Positions 9,674 to 19,558 are shown, counted from the first letter of the stretch. The stretch is DNA of 64,000 nt from Deltaproteobacteria bacterium (GCA_024279915.1 JAJRRB010000078.1:186001-250000), one strand, 5' to 3'. Notes: generated from the letters alone by a model not told the origin. Made by a program: numbers and translations.

Positions 9674-11242
9674 ATGACTGACCATCTTCTTAGCCTAATG
9701 ACCTTTTTTCCGCTGGTGGGGATGTTGATTATCCTCTTCCTGCCTCGGGAAGCCGACCGCCTGATCAAGACGGTGACACTGATCATAACGATCATTGTCT
9801 TCTTCATCAGTTTGCCGTTGGCATTCGACGATGTCTTTGTCACCTCGTCGGCAATGCACTATACCGAATTTGCCAATTGGATCAGCATCGGTCAGTACTT
9901 CCAAATGAACTACAACGTCGGTATTGACGGTATCAGCCTCTGGTTGGTTATGTTGACCACGTTCATTATGCCGATCGCAATTCTCTCGACCTGGCATGCA
10001 ATTGATAAAAACACCAAGGGCTTTATGGCTCTGGCACTGCTCCTGGAAACAGGCATGCTTGGAGCATTTATCTCCCTCGATCTCTTCCTCTTCTATATCT
10101 TCTGGGAGTTGATGCTCGTACCGATGTATTTCATGATCGGTATCTGGGGCGGCAAAAACCGCATTTATGCTGCGGTTAAGTTCTTCATCTTTACAGCGGT
10201 TGGTTCACTCCTGATGCTGGTCGCTATCATTTACGTCTATTACTTCTCGGTTAAGGCTGGTGTTCCTTTCGAAAATGGTTTCAGTGTCGCTCACTTTGCC
10301 CAACTCGATATCCCGGCGCATCTACAGACCTGGCTCTTTGCCGCCTTCGCCTTCAGCTTTGCTATCAAGGTGCCCATGTTCCCGGTTCATACCTGGCTCC
10401 CCGATGCCCATACTGAAGCACCAACAGCTGGCTCAGTTATCCTCGCCGCAATTCTTTTGAAAATGGGTACCTACGGTTACATACGTTTTGCAATCCCACT
10501 TTTCCCCGTGGCGACCATGCAATTCACTCCGTTCCTGGCTTTTTTGGCCGTCGTCGGTATTATCTACGGCGCTCTGGTCGCCATGATGCAGGATGATGTA
10601 AAAAGACTGGTAGCCTACTCTTCGGTATCCCACCTTGGTTTTGTTATGCTGGGCGTTTTCGCCATGAACCTGCAAGGCCTCTCTGGTGGTCTGTTGCAGA
10701 TGATCAGTCACGGTATCACAACGGGTGCACTCTTCCTTATCGTTGGTTTTCTCTATGAACGTCGCCACACGCGTCTGATTGTCGAGTTCGGTGGTCTGTC
10801 GAAAGTCATGCCAGTCTTTGCCGTGGTCTTCATGATTGTTACTTTCTCTTCGATTGGTCTGCCGGGCACCAACGGTTTTGTTGGCGAGTTTCTGATTCTG
10901 GTTGGCGCCTTCGAAAGTGAACTACGTGTCTTTGCAGTCTTTGCCACCACTGGAGTTGTTCTGGCAGCTGTCTACATGTTGTGGATGTTCCAGCGGGTTA
11001 TGATGGGTAAGGTAACGAACCCTAAGAATGAAAATTTGAAAGATTTGTCAGCTCGAGAACTTGCTATCATGATGCCTCTGCTGATCTTCATCTTCTGGAT
11101 TGGTATCTACCCGAACACCTTCCTGGACAAGATGAATCCTGCTCTTGATAATATGATTCAGCAGGTTAAGGGTAAGCAGCAAATTGCCATGATGGTCGAG
11201 GATATGGACCAAACCGTTACGCAAATTACGGTTAACGATTAA
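9674..11242 (+). CDS. nuoM: NADH-quinone oxidoreductase subunit M
   Basis: A 522-residue antiporter-like proton-pumping subunit. Diagnostic stretches include FWELMLVPMYFMIGIWGG near residue 143, FPVHTWLPDAHTEAPTAGSV near residue 236, and VAYSSVSHLGFVMLG near residue 311. Start and length agree with the family, and an AAGGAGC ribosome site is present. It is placed between nuoL and nuoN in the usual order. Confidence 0.96.
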   Translation: MTDHLLSLMTFFPLVGMLIILFLPREADRLIKTVTLIITIIVFFISLPLAFDDVFVTSSAMHYTEFANWISIGQYFQMNYNVGIDGISLWLVMLTTFIMPIAILSTWHAIDKNTKGFMALALLLETGMLGAFISLDLFLFYIFWELMLVPMYFMIGIWGGKNRIYAAVKFFIFTAVGSLLMLVAIIYVYYFSVKAGVPFENGFSVAHFAQLDIPAHLQTWLFAAFAFSFAIKVPMFPVHTWLPDAHTEAPTAGSVILAAILLKMGTYGYIRFAIPLFPVATMQFTPFLAFLAVVGIIYGALVAMMQDDVKRLVAYSSVSHLGFVMLGVFAMNLQGLSGGLLQMISHGITTGALFLIVGFLYERRHTRLIVEFGGLSKVMPVFAVVFMIVTFSSIGLPGTNGFVGEFLILVGAFESELRVFAVFATTGVVLAAVYMLWMFQRVMMGKVTNPKNENLKDLSARELAIMMPLLIFIFWIGIYPNTFLDKMNPALDNMIQQVKGKQQIAMMVEDMDQTVTQITVND

Positions 11243-11274
11243 ATTAGATTTTATAGCGTCTGAGGAGCCATTCA

Positions 11275-12734
11275 ATGGAAAACCTGGTGCAAATTGCCAT
11301 ACAAAACGTCAATATGGCGGCCATCTTACCGTCAGTGATACTGACCTGCTTCGGCATGGGACTACTACTGATTAACGTATTCCTGCCTCGTGGCACCACG
11401 CGACATGCCGTCTGGATCAGCCTGATCGGCATTCTGGTGACAGGATTCTTTGTCTACACTGGCTGGGGTAATCCTCAATATGGATTCAATGATGCTGTTG
11501 CGATGGATAATTACGCTGCGTTCTTCAGCATGATCTTCCTGTTTGCCGCCGGCCTGACTATTCTGATGTCGGATGATTATCTGCATCGTGAAGGTTACCC
11601 GGTCAGTGAGTATTACCCGCTGATTCTCTTTACCACAGCGGGCGCTATGTGGATGGCCTCCGGTACCGACATGATGACGATATTTCTCGGTCTGGAAGTC
11701 ATGTCTATCGGCCTCTATGTGCTGGCTGGTTTCTTCCGTGGTCAGGTACGTTCAAATGAAGCCGGTCTCAAGTACTTCCTGTTGGGAGCCTTCTCCACCG
11801 GATTCCTCCTTTACGGTATGGCCCTGATTTATGGCGTTACCGGCTCAACCAAGTTGACCGAGATTGGCATTTACCTGAATGCCCATGCCTCATTGCTGGA
11901 CAATCCGATGACTCTTGCAGGTCTGGTTCTGCTTTCAATCGGCTTCTTGTTCAAAATTGCCGCCGCGCCTTTCCACATGTGGACACCGGATGTCTATGAG
12001 GGAGCGCCGACACCGATAGCCGCATTCATGAGTGCCGGTCCGAAGGCCGCAGCTTTTGCCGCGTTCCTGAGGATTATGGAGTACTGTTTCTTTAGTCTGA
12101 AGCCTGAATGGACCGCAATGCTGTGGGTGATTGCTGTTATGACGATGGTCATCGGTAACGTGATTGCTATCAGCCAGACCAATATCAAGCGTATGCTGGC
12201 CTACTCCTCGATTGCGCATGCCGGTTATGCACTGGTCGGCTTGGTTGCTGCGAATGAAATTGGTTACTCTGGCCTTCTTTTCTACATGCTTGCGTACACT
12301 TTCATGAACATCGGTGCCTTTGCGGTATTGACCCTGGCGGGTAAAAAGGCGAAGAGAACCTGACTCTTGAGGGTTTCTCAGGGTTTGGTTTCAAACGCCC
12401 ATACCTGGGTGTGGCTATGACCATTTTCCTCTTTTCGCTGATGGGTCTGCCATCGTCGGCCGGTTTCTCCGGTAAGTTCTTCATCTTTGCCGGTGCTATT
12501 GATGCTGGTTACATTTGGTTAGCGATCATTGGCGTGCTTAACTCAGCAGTCTCTCTCTACTACTACCTGCGTGTGATGGTCTACATGTACTTCCGTGACC
12601 CTGTCGAAGATTACGCCTGGGTTTCGCTACCAGCCGCGGCAGTGGTCTCTATCGTGATCTGTCTTATTGGTGTTCTCTATCTGGGAATCATTCCAGGTGA
12701 TGTCATGGAATTGGCTAAGTTGGCCATATTCTAG
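11275..12734 (+). CDS. nuoN: NADH-quinone oxidoreductase subunit N, frameshifted
   Basis: The first 355 or so codons read as NuoN (FKIAAAPFHMWTPDVYEGAP near residue 223, LAYSSIAHAGYALVG near 308). The frame then breaks at the homopolymer GGTAAAAAGG at 12340-12349 and stops at 12363. In the neighbouring frame the protein continues without gap (GEENLTLEGFSGFGFKRPYL, then SLMGLPSSAGFSGKF) to 12734. Adding one base restores an antiporter-like subunit of about 486 residues. A lost base in an A/G run is typical of sequencing error, though a true mutation cannot be excluded. It is the last gene of the nuo operon, followed by a terminator. Confidence 0.9.
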
Positions 12735-12762
12735 AGATATCAATAGTTTGTTTGAAAAACAC

Positions 12763-12792
12763 AGCCCCGACCTTCCAGTCGGGGCTTTTTTT
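12763..12792 (+). terminator. Rho-independent terminator of the nuo operon
   Basis: A perfect 9-bp GC-rich stem (AGCCCCGAC with GTCGGGGCT) around a six-base loop is followed by seven more T. It lies 28 bp after nuoN. Confidence 0.9.
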
Positions 12793-12910
12793 ATGACAAT
12801 ATTCGTTGAACATGGTCAAAAGAGAGATGAAACTTGGCTATCCTGCCTCTGAGCAGTATGATTCAGATCATTAGTAAATAAAGCAGCAGTCTTGCGATAG
12901 AGGATGCCGC

Positions 12911-14224
12911 ATGTATTTTGCAGATCTACAGAGTTTCATCAAACAACTCGAGAATATTGGCGATCTGAGCAGGATAAAGTCCACAGTCAACCCGTATCTT
13001 GAAACCGCGGCCATCATTAATCAGGCTTGTAAAAGCACTGGTGAAAAGAAGGCGTTGCTGTTCGACAAGATTAGTGACTCACAGGTTCCATTGGTGGCCA
13101 ATCTGTTTGGCTCAAAAAAACGGGTTGCCATGGCCTTGGGTGTGACAGATATCGAGGCATTGGCAAACCAGCTGCGGGATGATCTGAAAACATGTACCGT
13201 AAAAGAATATGGTCCTGCTTTAGCAAGGATAATTCGAAAGAATGTAACTGAATCTGTACGTTTCAGTGTTGCACCATACTGCACAACAGATGTGAGTGAG
13301 AAGGGGTTGAATATTCTTCCTGCTCTGCAGTCATGGCCAGGTGATGGCGGGCGATACCTGACCCTTGGGCAGGTCTTTACCCGCCATCCAGATAGCGCAC
13401 AGCAAAATTGCGGTATGTACCGTGTGCAAATAATAGATAAGCAAACGTCACTTATTCGTTGTCACCCAGGCTCTGGTGGTGGCGTTCATCTGACAGCCTG
13501 GCACGAACAAGGTTTGGCCATGCCTGTCGCAATTGTCTTAGGTGGGCCACCTTCCTTAACCTGGTGCGCAGGGCTTCCTCTTCCGGGAGAAGTCTCCGAG
13601 TTCGAGTTCGTGAGCTACCTGACTGGGCAAGCCATTGCAGTCACAGAGTGTCAGAATTCCGATCTTTGTGTGCCATCGGCTGCAGAGCTTATTATAGAAG
13701 GGGAGATTCTGCCTGGAGAAGAGCAACCGGAGGGACCATTCGGAAATCATACCGGATATTATTCTCCGATAGCTCCTGCGCCAGTTCTAAGAGTTAAAAA
13801 TGTGTATATGAGAGAGAGGGCGGTTTACCCATGTACTGTAGTCGGGCCTCCACCGATGGAAAACATGTATCTTGCACAAGCTGCTGAACGTTTGTTGCTG
13901 CCGTTACTTCAGCATCAATATCCCTGGATTATAGATATACATATGCCTCTGGAGGGGATTTATCATCGGGCTGCATTGGTCTCTGTCGATGCCCAAGAGC
14001 TTTCTATGCAGGAGATCAGCAAGGCGCTCAGACAAACCACGCTTATTCGTAACTCACGCTTACTTGTCTTGTTGGACCAGGGCATCGCTCTGCGTGATGC
14101 TGCAAAGGTTTATTGGCGAGTTATCAATGCTGATGACTGGACGAGAAGCGTCTCGATTGACGGAGATAAAATGACCATCGATGCGAGAACTTTGATACAA
14201 AGGAATCAGGTTCATCAAGTATAG
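12911..14224 (+). CDS. UbiD-family decarboxylase, probably menaquinone pathway
   Basis: A 437-residue UbiD-type, prenylated-FMN-dependent (de)carboxylase. The conserved stretch IEGEILPGEEQPEGPFGNHT near residue 255 contains the family's active-site acidic residues. The region GMYRVQIIDKQT and IVLGGPPSLTW are also family-like. It is somewhat shorter than E. coli UbiD. Its neighbours (UbiA-type prenyltransferase, UbiX, MqnE, MqnC) suggest that it decarboxylates a prenylated dihydroxynaphthoate in futalosine-type menaquinone synthesis (the role called MqnL). That role is inferred from context. An AGAGGA ribosome site precedes the ATG. Confidence 0.85.
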   Translation: MYFADLQSFIKQLENIGDLSRIKSTVNPYLETAAIINQACKSTGEKKALLFDKISDSQVPLVANLFGSKKRVAMALGVTDIEALANQLRDDLKTCTVKEYGPALARIIRKNVTESVRFSVAPYCTTDVSEKGLNILPALQSWPGDGGRYLTLGQVFTRHPDSAQQNCGMYRVQIIDKQTSLIRCHPGSGGGVHLTAWHEQGLAMPVAIVLGGPPSLTWCAGLPLPGEVSEFEFVSYLTGQAIAVTECQNSDLCVPSAAELIIEGEILPGEEQPEGPFGNHTGYYSPIAPAPVLRVKNVYMRERAVYPCTVVGPPPMENMYLAQAAERLLLPLLQHQYPWIIDIHMPLEGIYHRAALVSVDAQELSMQEISKALRQTTLIRNSRLLVLLDQGIALRDAAKVYWRVINADDWTRSVSIDGDKMTIDARTLIQRNQVHQV

Positions 14225-14278
14225 AACTGTTGAATAGAGTGATAAGCGCTGGCGCCAGTTGCTACCGGGAGAACAGTT

Positions 14279-14410
14279 TTGAAAATTATATCTTTCAACG
14301 TCAACAGGATTCGCATGCGTTTGCATCAACTTGCCGCTGTGATAGAGAAGCATCAAGCAGAAATAATCGCCCTGCAGGGGACTAGGCACAGAACGCCGAC
14401 TTCCCTCTGA
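14279..14410 (+). pseudogene. Dead 5' fragment of exonuclease III (xthA)
   Basis: A TTG start is followed by KIISFNVNRIRMRLHQLAAV and IEKHQAEIIALQG, clearly the N-terminus of exonuclease III (family consensus MKIISFNVNGIRARL...LQET). The conserved Gly after VN is Arg, the catalytic-site Glu of LQET is Gly, and a one-base loss shifts the frame so that AQNADFPL is read in another frame. Nothing of the remaining 200 or more residues follows. Several independent changes plus truncation show true gene decay. The 150 bp after it, up to the prenyltransferase gene, hold no recognisable gene. Confidence 0.75.
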
Positions 14411-14534
14411 TCATGCCTCGATCTGGGCTAAGTTCGCCGTCAGCTAATATTTGATCTTTGTAGATGTTCTCTCCAAGGTAGTACACATTATTCGAAAAAT
14501 TACTCATGACATTACGCTGGAGGGTCAGCTTTGC

Positions 14535-14563
14535 TTGAACCTGTGGCGAGGGCGTTGTAAACT
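14535..14563 (+). promoter_or_regulatory. Possible promoter before the prenyltransferase gene
   Basis: TTGAAC and TAAACT are spaced by 17 bp. The predicted transcription start would fall almost at the ATG, so the mRNA would be leaderless. It is a weak call based only on consensus match. Confidence 0.3.
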
Positions 14564-14572
14564 ATCTAACTT

Positions 14573-15457
14573 ATGGATACGACAATGACAAATAGTGCCT
14601 GGGGCAAGCTGACAGCGTTGTTGGAGATGATTAAATTCTCCCATACGGTTTTTGCTTTCCCTTTTGCTTTGATGGGGGTGGTGCTGGCCTCGCTGGCAAG
14701 TGGCACAGCACCAACTTTTGGCCAGGTCTTCTGGATCTGCCTTGCTATGGTTGGAGCCCGCACTGGTGCCATGGGGTTGAACCGCATCATTGACGCCCGC
14801 ATCGATGCCGATAATCCCCGTACCTCGGAACGGCATCTTCCCGCGGGTAAAGTTGCTCTGAGTGAGGCTTGGCTCCTGGTGTTGGTAGCGTTTGCCGTCT
14901 TGTTGCTGGCGGCCTGGATGCTCAATCCGCTATGTTTAACGTTGGCGCCGGTTGCCATCTTCTTTCTGGCTTTGTATAGTTACTGCAAACGATTCACGGC
15001 CATGGCCCATATTGTTTTGGGAATCTGTCTTGCCGCAGCACCTGTGGGGGCTTGGATTGCGCTGCGTGGCGATGTTGGCTGGCCGGTTGTCGTACTTGGT
15101 CTGGCAGTGCTGTTCTGGGTGGCGGGCTTCGATATCTTCTATGCTCTGCAGGACTACGAGTTTGATCGCGACAATGGTCTCTATTCCATCCCATCTCGTT
15201 TTGGTATCAAGCGTTCATTCCAGATTACTCGTCTGTTTCATGCGGCCATGGTGCTCCTGCTCCTGATACTCTTCTTCAGCGAAGGGTTGGGGGTTATTTA
15301 TTTGCTTGGTGTCGTGGTGGTGGCAGGATTGTTGCTCTATGAGCACCTGTTGGTGCGCCCAGACGACCTGTCACGCCTGGATGCCGCTTTTTTTAATATG
15401 AACGGCTATATCAGTGTGACGATTTTTCTCTTTACGCTTGCGGATGCGATCATTTAA
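14573..15457 (+). CDS. mqnP: UbiA-family prenyltransferase of the futalosine menaquinone pathway
   Basis: A 294-residue membrane prenyltransferase with about eight hydrophobic segments. The first Asp-rich motif is NRIIDARIDADNPRT near residue 64, and the second is YALQDYEFDRDNGLYSIPSR near residue 190; both bind the Mg-diphosphate of the prenyl donor. The family includes 4-hydroxybenzoate polyprenyltransferase (UbiA). With mqnE and mqnC downstream, the likely acceptor is dihydroxynaphthoate. The stop overlaps the start of ubiX (TAATG), so translation is probably coupled. An alternative start lies four codons downstream. Confidence 0.85.
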   Translation: MDTTMTNSAWGKLTALLEMIKFSHTVFAFPFALMGVVLASLASGTAPTFGQVFWICLAMVGARTGAMGLNRIIDARIDADNPRTSERHLPAGKVALSEAWLLVLVAFAVLLLAAWMLNPLCLTLAPVAIFFLALYSYCKRFTAMAHIVLGICLAAAPVGAWIALRGDVGWPVVVLGLAVLFWVAGFDIFYALQDYEFDRDNGLYSIPSRFGIKRSFQITRLFHAAMVLLLLILFFSEGLGVIYLLGVVVVAGLLLYEHLLVRPDDLSRLDAAFFNMNGYISVTIFLFTLADAII

Positions 15458-16080
15458 TGTCTTCAGAAAATCATGAAATAAGACATTTTGTTGTGGCGAT
15501 AACCGGAGCTTCCGGTTCTGTCTACGGACTAAAGTTGGTCAGTGAGTTACTGCGTGCCGGTGAACGTGTCAACCTGATTCTGACCTCTACGGGACGCCAG
15601 GTCCTATATCATGAAACCGGTCTCGACTGGTCCGCAGAGATCAAGGAACAGCGTCACCAGGTCCAGGAACATTTTGCCAGTATTGCTGTTGATTGTCTGG
15701 CCATCGATGACTTCTGGGCGGGTGCAGCCAGCGGTTCAGCGGCTGCCAATGCTATGATTGTTATCCCCTGTTCCATGGGGACCGTGGGCAGGATTGCTGC
15801 TGGTTTGAGTGGTAATCTGCTGGAACGAGCTGCTGATGTTATGCTCAAGGAACGTCGCCAGTTGATCCTGGTACCGCGCGAGACTCCTTTCAGCACGATC
15901 CACCTGGAGAATTTGTTGCGTCTTTCTCGAGCTGGTGCGGTTGTTTTGCCAGCAATGCCGGGTTTCTACCATGGTCCGGAAACGATAGATGACCTGGTGG
16001 ATTTTGTGGTCGGTAAAGTGCTTGATCAGCTGAGTGTTCAGCATTCACTTTTTGAGAGATGGGGAGCAAGCCGGGAATGA
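15457..16080 (+). CDS. ubiX: UbiX-type flavin prenyltransferase
   Basis: A 207-residue flavoprotein that makes prenylated FMN, the cofactor of UbiD-type decarboxylases. The N-terminal ITGASGSVYGLKL motif, the segment ASGSAAANAMIVIPCSMGT near residue 89, and LVPRETPFSTIHLENLLRLS near residue 138 are diagnostic. It overlaps the upstream prenyltransferase gene and lies near a UbiD-type gene that would need its product. Confidence 0.92.
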   Translation: MSSENHEIRHFVVAITGASGSVYGLKLVSELLRAGERVNLILTSTGRQVLYHETGLDWSAEIKEQRHQVQEHFASIAVDCLAIDDFWAGAASGSAAANAMIVIPCSMGTVGRIAAGLSGNLLERAADVMLKERRQLILVPRETPFSTIHLENLLRLSRAGAVVLPAMPGFYHGPETIDDLVDFVVGKVLDQLSVQHSLFERWGASRE

Positions 16081-16133
16081 TTGCTCCTGATAGGATGGGG
16101 AAGGGACTAAGCCTCTTAGTTTTATAAATCGTT

Positions 16134-17216
16134 ATGACCAATCTATTTAAAAATATACGTGCAAAAATTGAAGCTGGAACCCGCATCTCTGACGATGAGG
16201 CCCTGGCTCTTTTTGCATGTGACGATCTGCTTGCTGTTGGTGAACTGGCCGCTCTGGCCAACCAGCGCGTCAATGGCAACAAGGTTTACTTCAACGTTAA
16301 TCGTCACATCAACTACACCAATATCTGCGTCAATCGCTGTACTTTCTGTGCGTTCAGTCGCGAACATGAAGGTGAAGATGGTGGCTATACCCTGGCGCTC
16401 AATGACATCCTCAAACGTGCTGCTGAGGCAAGCACCGCTGGTGCCACAGAAATCCACATGGTCGGCGGTTTACACCCTGATCTGCCTTTCGATTTTTACC
16501 TGGAGATCCTGGCGGCCATCAAGGCGGATAGCCCGAAATTGCACATCAAGGCGTTTACCGCTGTAGAGATAGACTATTTTGCCAAACTGACCGGGCAATC
16601 TCCTGTTGAAGTTGTTGAAGAGCTGAAAGCCGCTGGGCTTGATTCCATGCCCGGCGGTGGCGCGGAAATTTTTGCCACTGAAGTGCGCAAGCAGATTTGT
16701 CCTGAAAAAATCTCCGGTGAGCGCTGGCTGGAGATTACCGAACAGGTCCATCAGGCCGGCTTGAAGACCAACGCCACCATGCTCTTCGGTCATGTTGAGG
16801 ATTACGCCGATCGAGTTGATCATCTCGCCAGGTTGCGTCAGCTGCAGGACCGTACTGGTGGTTTTCAGGCGTTTATTCCGCTGGCTTTTCAGCCGGATAA
16901 TACCCGGGTGCGCGGAGCTAAAGGCGTCGGTGGTGTTGATGCTCTTAAGACTCTGGCAATCAGCCGGCTCTATCTCGACAACTTCCGGCATATTAAAGCC
17001 TACTGGGTCATGCTCGGGTTGAAAATTTCGCAGGTTTCACTGGCTTTTGGTGTCAACGACATCGATGGTACGGTAGTCGAGGAACAGATCGGTCATGACG
17101 CCGGAGCCGACTCGCCCCAGCAGTTAAGCAAAGAGCAACTTGTCGACTTGATTCGCAAGGCAGACAAGCAGCCGGTGGAGCGGGACACGCTTTATCAAGA
17201 GTTGCGAGCCTATTGA
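16134..17216 (+). CDS. mqnE: Aminofutalosine synthase (radical SAM)
   Basis: A 360-residue radical SAM enzyme of the futalosine pathway that joins an SAM-derived adenosyl radical to 3-enolpyruvylbenzoate to give aminofutalosine. The cluster motif is CVNRCTFCAF near residue 66, preceded by the family-specific NVNRHINYTNI. Other typical stretches are MVGGLHPDLPFDFY and SMPGGGAEIF. It is followed 64 bp later by mqnC, its close homologue. Together with MqnB and MqnD, encoded further on, most of the pathway is present. Confidence 0.93.
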   Translation: MTNLFKNIRAKIEAGTRISDDEALALFACDDLLAVGELAALANQRVNGNKVYFNVNRHINYTNICVNRCTFCAFSREHEGEDGGYTLALNDILKRAAEASTAGATEIHMVGGLHPDLPFDFYLEILAAIKADSPKLHIKAFTAVEIDYFAKLTGQSPVEVVEELKAAGLDSMPGGGAEIFATEVRKQICPEKISGERWLEITEQVHQAGLKTNATMLFGHVEDYADRVDHLARLRQLQDRTGGFQAFIPLAFQPDNTRVRGAKGVGGVDALKTLAISRLYLDNFRHIKAYWVMLGLKISQVSLAFGVNDIDGTVVEEQIGHDAGADSPQQLSKEQLVDLIRKADKQPVERDTLYQELRAY

Positions 17217-17280
17217 ATCGCAACAGATTTGAATTGTTAATTCTGAATTGATTTACTCCGGACTTCAGGCTGAAAAGCAC

Positions 17281-18345
17281 ATGCTCAAGCAGATCAAACA
17301 TAAACTGGAAAGCAAGCAACCGATTAACCGGGACGAGGGCCTCTGGCTCTTAACCAAAGCCGACTTGCTCAGCCTGGGCAAACTGGCTGACGGTGTGCGT
17401 CGGCGCATGCACCCGGATCGTCGCGTCTCTTTCGTCGTCGATCGTAATGTCAACTACACCAACGTTTGTACCTCGCAATGTAAGTTCTGCGCATTTTACC
17501 GGGATGAGATGCATCCCGATGCGTACGTGCTCAGTTATTCGCAGATTTTCAGTAAGATCCAGGAGCTGGTTGATAGCGGTGGCACGCAATTGTTGATGCA
17601 GGGGGGCTTACATCCCGACCTGAAGCTCGACTGGTTTGAAGATCTCTTTCGCCAACTCCGTCATCGTTTTCCAACGGTGCAAATTCATTCTCTTTCTCCT
17701 GCCGAGATTGTGCATATTGCCAAACTCTCCGGGATCTCCATGAATGAATGTCTGGCACGATTACACCATGCCGGTTTGCAGTCGCTGCCCGGTGGCGGAG
17801 CAGAAATTCTGGTTGATAAGGTTCGCCAGAAAATTTCACCGGATAAGATCGGTTGGCAGGAGTGGGCCTCTGTGATGCGCGAAGCTCATAACCTTGGTAT
17901 GCCGACCACAGCAACTATGATGTTCGGTGTACGTGAGAGGCTTGAAGATATAGTCGAACATCTGTTCCGGGTTCGCGAACTGCAGGCGGAGCAGGGTGGT
18001 TTCACCGCTTTCATCCCCTGGAGCTACCAGCCGGGAAATACCGCCTTGGGTGGTGAGCAGGCGAGCGGTGTCGAATACCTGAAGGTGTTGGCGCTTGCGC
18101 GTGTGGTCCTTGATAATGTGGAGAACATTCAGGCCAGTTGGGTGACTCAAGGGGCGCGTATGGCTCAAATTGCGCTCTATTTTGGTGCTAATGATCTGGG
18201 TGGAACCATGTTGGAAGAAAATGTTGTTGCAGCAACTGGAGTAGGTTTTCGCATGAGTCAGGATGAAATCATCGAACTGGCGAGAGATGCCGGGTTTATC
18301 CCTACACGTCGATCGACAGTGTATGAGGTTTTAGAAACTTATTGA
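17281..18345 (+). CDS. mqnC: Cyclic dehypoxanthinyl futalosine synthase (radical SAM)
   Basis: A radical SAM enzyme that cyclises dehypoxanthinyl futalosine. The cluster motif is CTSQCKFCAFYR, preceded by VDRNVNYTNV. The segments MQGGLHPDLKLDWFEDLFR and SLPGGGAEILVDKVR are typical of MqnC. The ATG at 17281 is preferred; an in-frame TTG 33 bp upstream has no better ribosome site. With this start the protein has 354 residues, the family's usual length. It lies last in the cluster that starts with the prenyltransferase gene. Confidence 0.92.
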   Translation: MLKQIKHKLESKQPINRDEGLWLLTKADLLSLGKLADGVRRRMHPDRRVSFVVDRNVNYTNVCTSQCKFCAFYRDEMHPDAYVLSYSQIFSKIQELVDSGGTQLLMQGGLHPDLKLDWFEDLFRQLRHRFPTVQIHSLSPAEIVHIAKLSGISMNECLARLHHAGLQSLPGGGAEILVDKVRQKISPDKIGWQEWASVMREAHNLGMPTTATMMFGVRERLEDIVEHLFRVRELQAEQGGFTAFIPWSYQPGNTALGGEQASGVEYLKVLALARVVLDNVENIQASWVTQGARMAQIALYFGANDLGGTMLEENVVAATGVGFRMSQDEIIELARDAGFIPTRRSTVYEVLETY

Positions 18346-18360
18346 TGCTAGTACCGTGTC

Positions 18361-18500
18361 ACCCATAAACTAACGCATCTTGCTTGTCCTTTGACACGCC
18401 AACTGCGTTGTGGCTTCGGTTACATAGCGGTGCTATGCGCTCTCAGCCACGCCTTGTTGGTGCGCCAAATCCTGTCGCAATTTTGCGACATTTTATGAGT
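18361..18500. repeat. Long imperfect palindrome between mqnC and hisC
   Basis: The two halves of this 140-bp spacer are imperfect inverted copies: CCCATAAA at the left answers TTTATGAG at the right, CCAACTGCGTTGTGGCT answers AGCCACGCCTTGTTGG, and the centre is CATAGCGGTGCTATG. The design (long inverted repeat, small central hairpin) resembles non-coding dispersed repeat elements. No gene is seen in it. Confidence 0.6.
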
Positions 18501-18514
18501 TCCAAGGTGCTTTT

Positions 18515-19558
18515 ATGTCTTATCTCCGTAAAAATATCGCCGATATGACTGGTTACGTGCCAGGCTTTCAACCGACTGACGAATTCAGCTGGGTTAAGCT
18601 AAACACCAATGAGAACCCCTACCCACCGTCTCCTCAAGTCATCAAAGCCATACAAGATGCAACGGGAGAAGATTTGCGCAAATATCCGGATGCACCCAGT
18701 CGTGCCGGTCGTGAGGCAGCTGCTGAGCTGTACGGTTATCCGGTAGAGTGGGTGATCATGGCCAACGGTTCTGATGAATTGCTCAATAACCTGATCCGAG
18801 CCTGTGCCGGTGAGGGTGAAGAGATCGCCTACCTGCATCCTTCCTATTCTTACTATTCGACCCTTGCGGAAATTCAGGGAGCCAAGGTAAAAACTTTTTC
18901 CTTGAAGGAGAGTGGCGAGATCGAGGGTTTCCCTGAGCGCTACACCGGCAAGCTGTTTTTCCTGACCAATCCCAATGCGCCGCTCGGGTTACGCTGGGGG
19001 ATTGAAGAAGTCGCGGCCCTGGCTGACCGGTGTGCCGGCCTGCTGGTCGTGGACGAAGCCTATGCTGATTTTTCTGAAGGCAACTGTCTCGAACTGGTCC
19101 GCCAAAAGTCAAACGTGGTGGTGACCCGGACCTTGTCGACAAGTTACTCTCTGGCCGGAATGCGACTTGGCCTGGCGATTGCGCGCCCTGAGATCATCGC
19201 TGCCCTGGATAAAATTCGCGATCACTACAACCTTGATCGCCTGGCTCAAACCGCAGTTGCAGCAGCCCTGATTGATCAAGATTATTTGCAGAGCTGTGTC
19301 GAGCGCATCTGCGCGACTCGTGAATGGTTCAGTGCCGAGCTGGTTAAGCTTGGCTACAAGGTCATTCCGTCGAGTGCCAACTATCTTTTCGCTGCTCCTG
19401 CCGACCGGAATGGCAAGCGGATTTATGACGCACTCTTCGAGCGTAAAATCCTGGTTCGTTATTTCAGTGATCCGGTTCTCTCTCACGGTTTGCGTATTTC
19501 CATTGGTACTCGTGAGGAGATGGAGAAGACGCTGCAGGCTTTGAGCGAGATCGGTTAA
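18515..19558 (+). CDS. hisC: Histidinol-phosphate aminotransferase, catalytic Lys apparently lost
   Basis: A 347-residue class I/II PLP aminotransferase of histidine synthesis. Family stretches include [13 protein letters not shown] near residue 28, [15 protein letters not shown] near residue 87, and [11 protein letters not shown] near residue 181. The PLP-lysine motif is normally TLSK followed by YSLAG or AFALAG. Here it reads [14 protein letters not shown]: codon 209 is ACA (Thr) at 19139-19141 instead of AAA/AAG. All else around it is conserved, so a one-base error or mutation is likely. If real, the enzyme would be inactive. Related aminotransferases have overlapping specificities, but HisC is the best fit. 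Confidence 0.87.
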   Translation: MSYLRKNIADMTGYVPGFQPTDEFSWVKLNTNENPYPPSPQVIKAIQDATGEDLRKYPDAPSRAGREAAAELYGYPVEWVIMANGSDELLNNLIRACAGEGEEIAYLHPSYSYYSTLAEIQGAKVKTFSLKESGEIEGFPERYTGKLFFLTNPNAPLGLRWGIEEVAALADRCAGLLVVDEAYADFSEGNCLELVRQKSNVVVTRTLSTSYSLAGMRLGLAIARPEIIAALDKIRDHYNLDRLAQTAVAAALIDQDYLQSCVERICATREWFSAELVKLGYKVIPSSANYLFAAPADRNGKRIYDALFERKILVRYFSDPVLSHGLRISIGTREEMEKTLQALSEIG

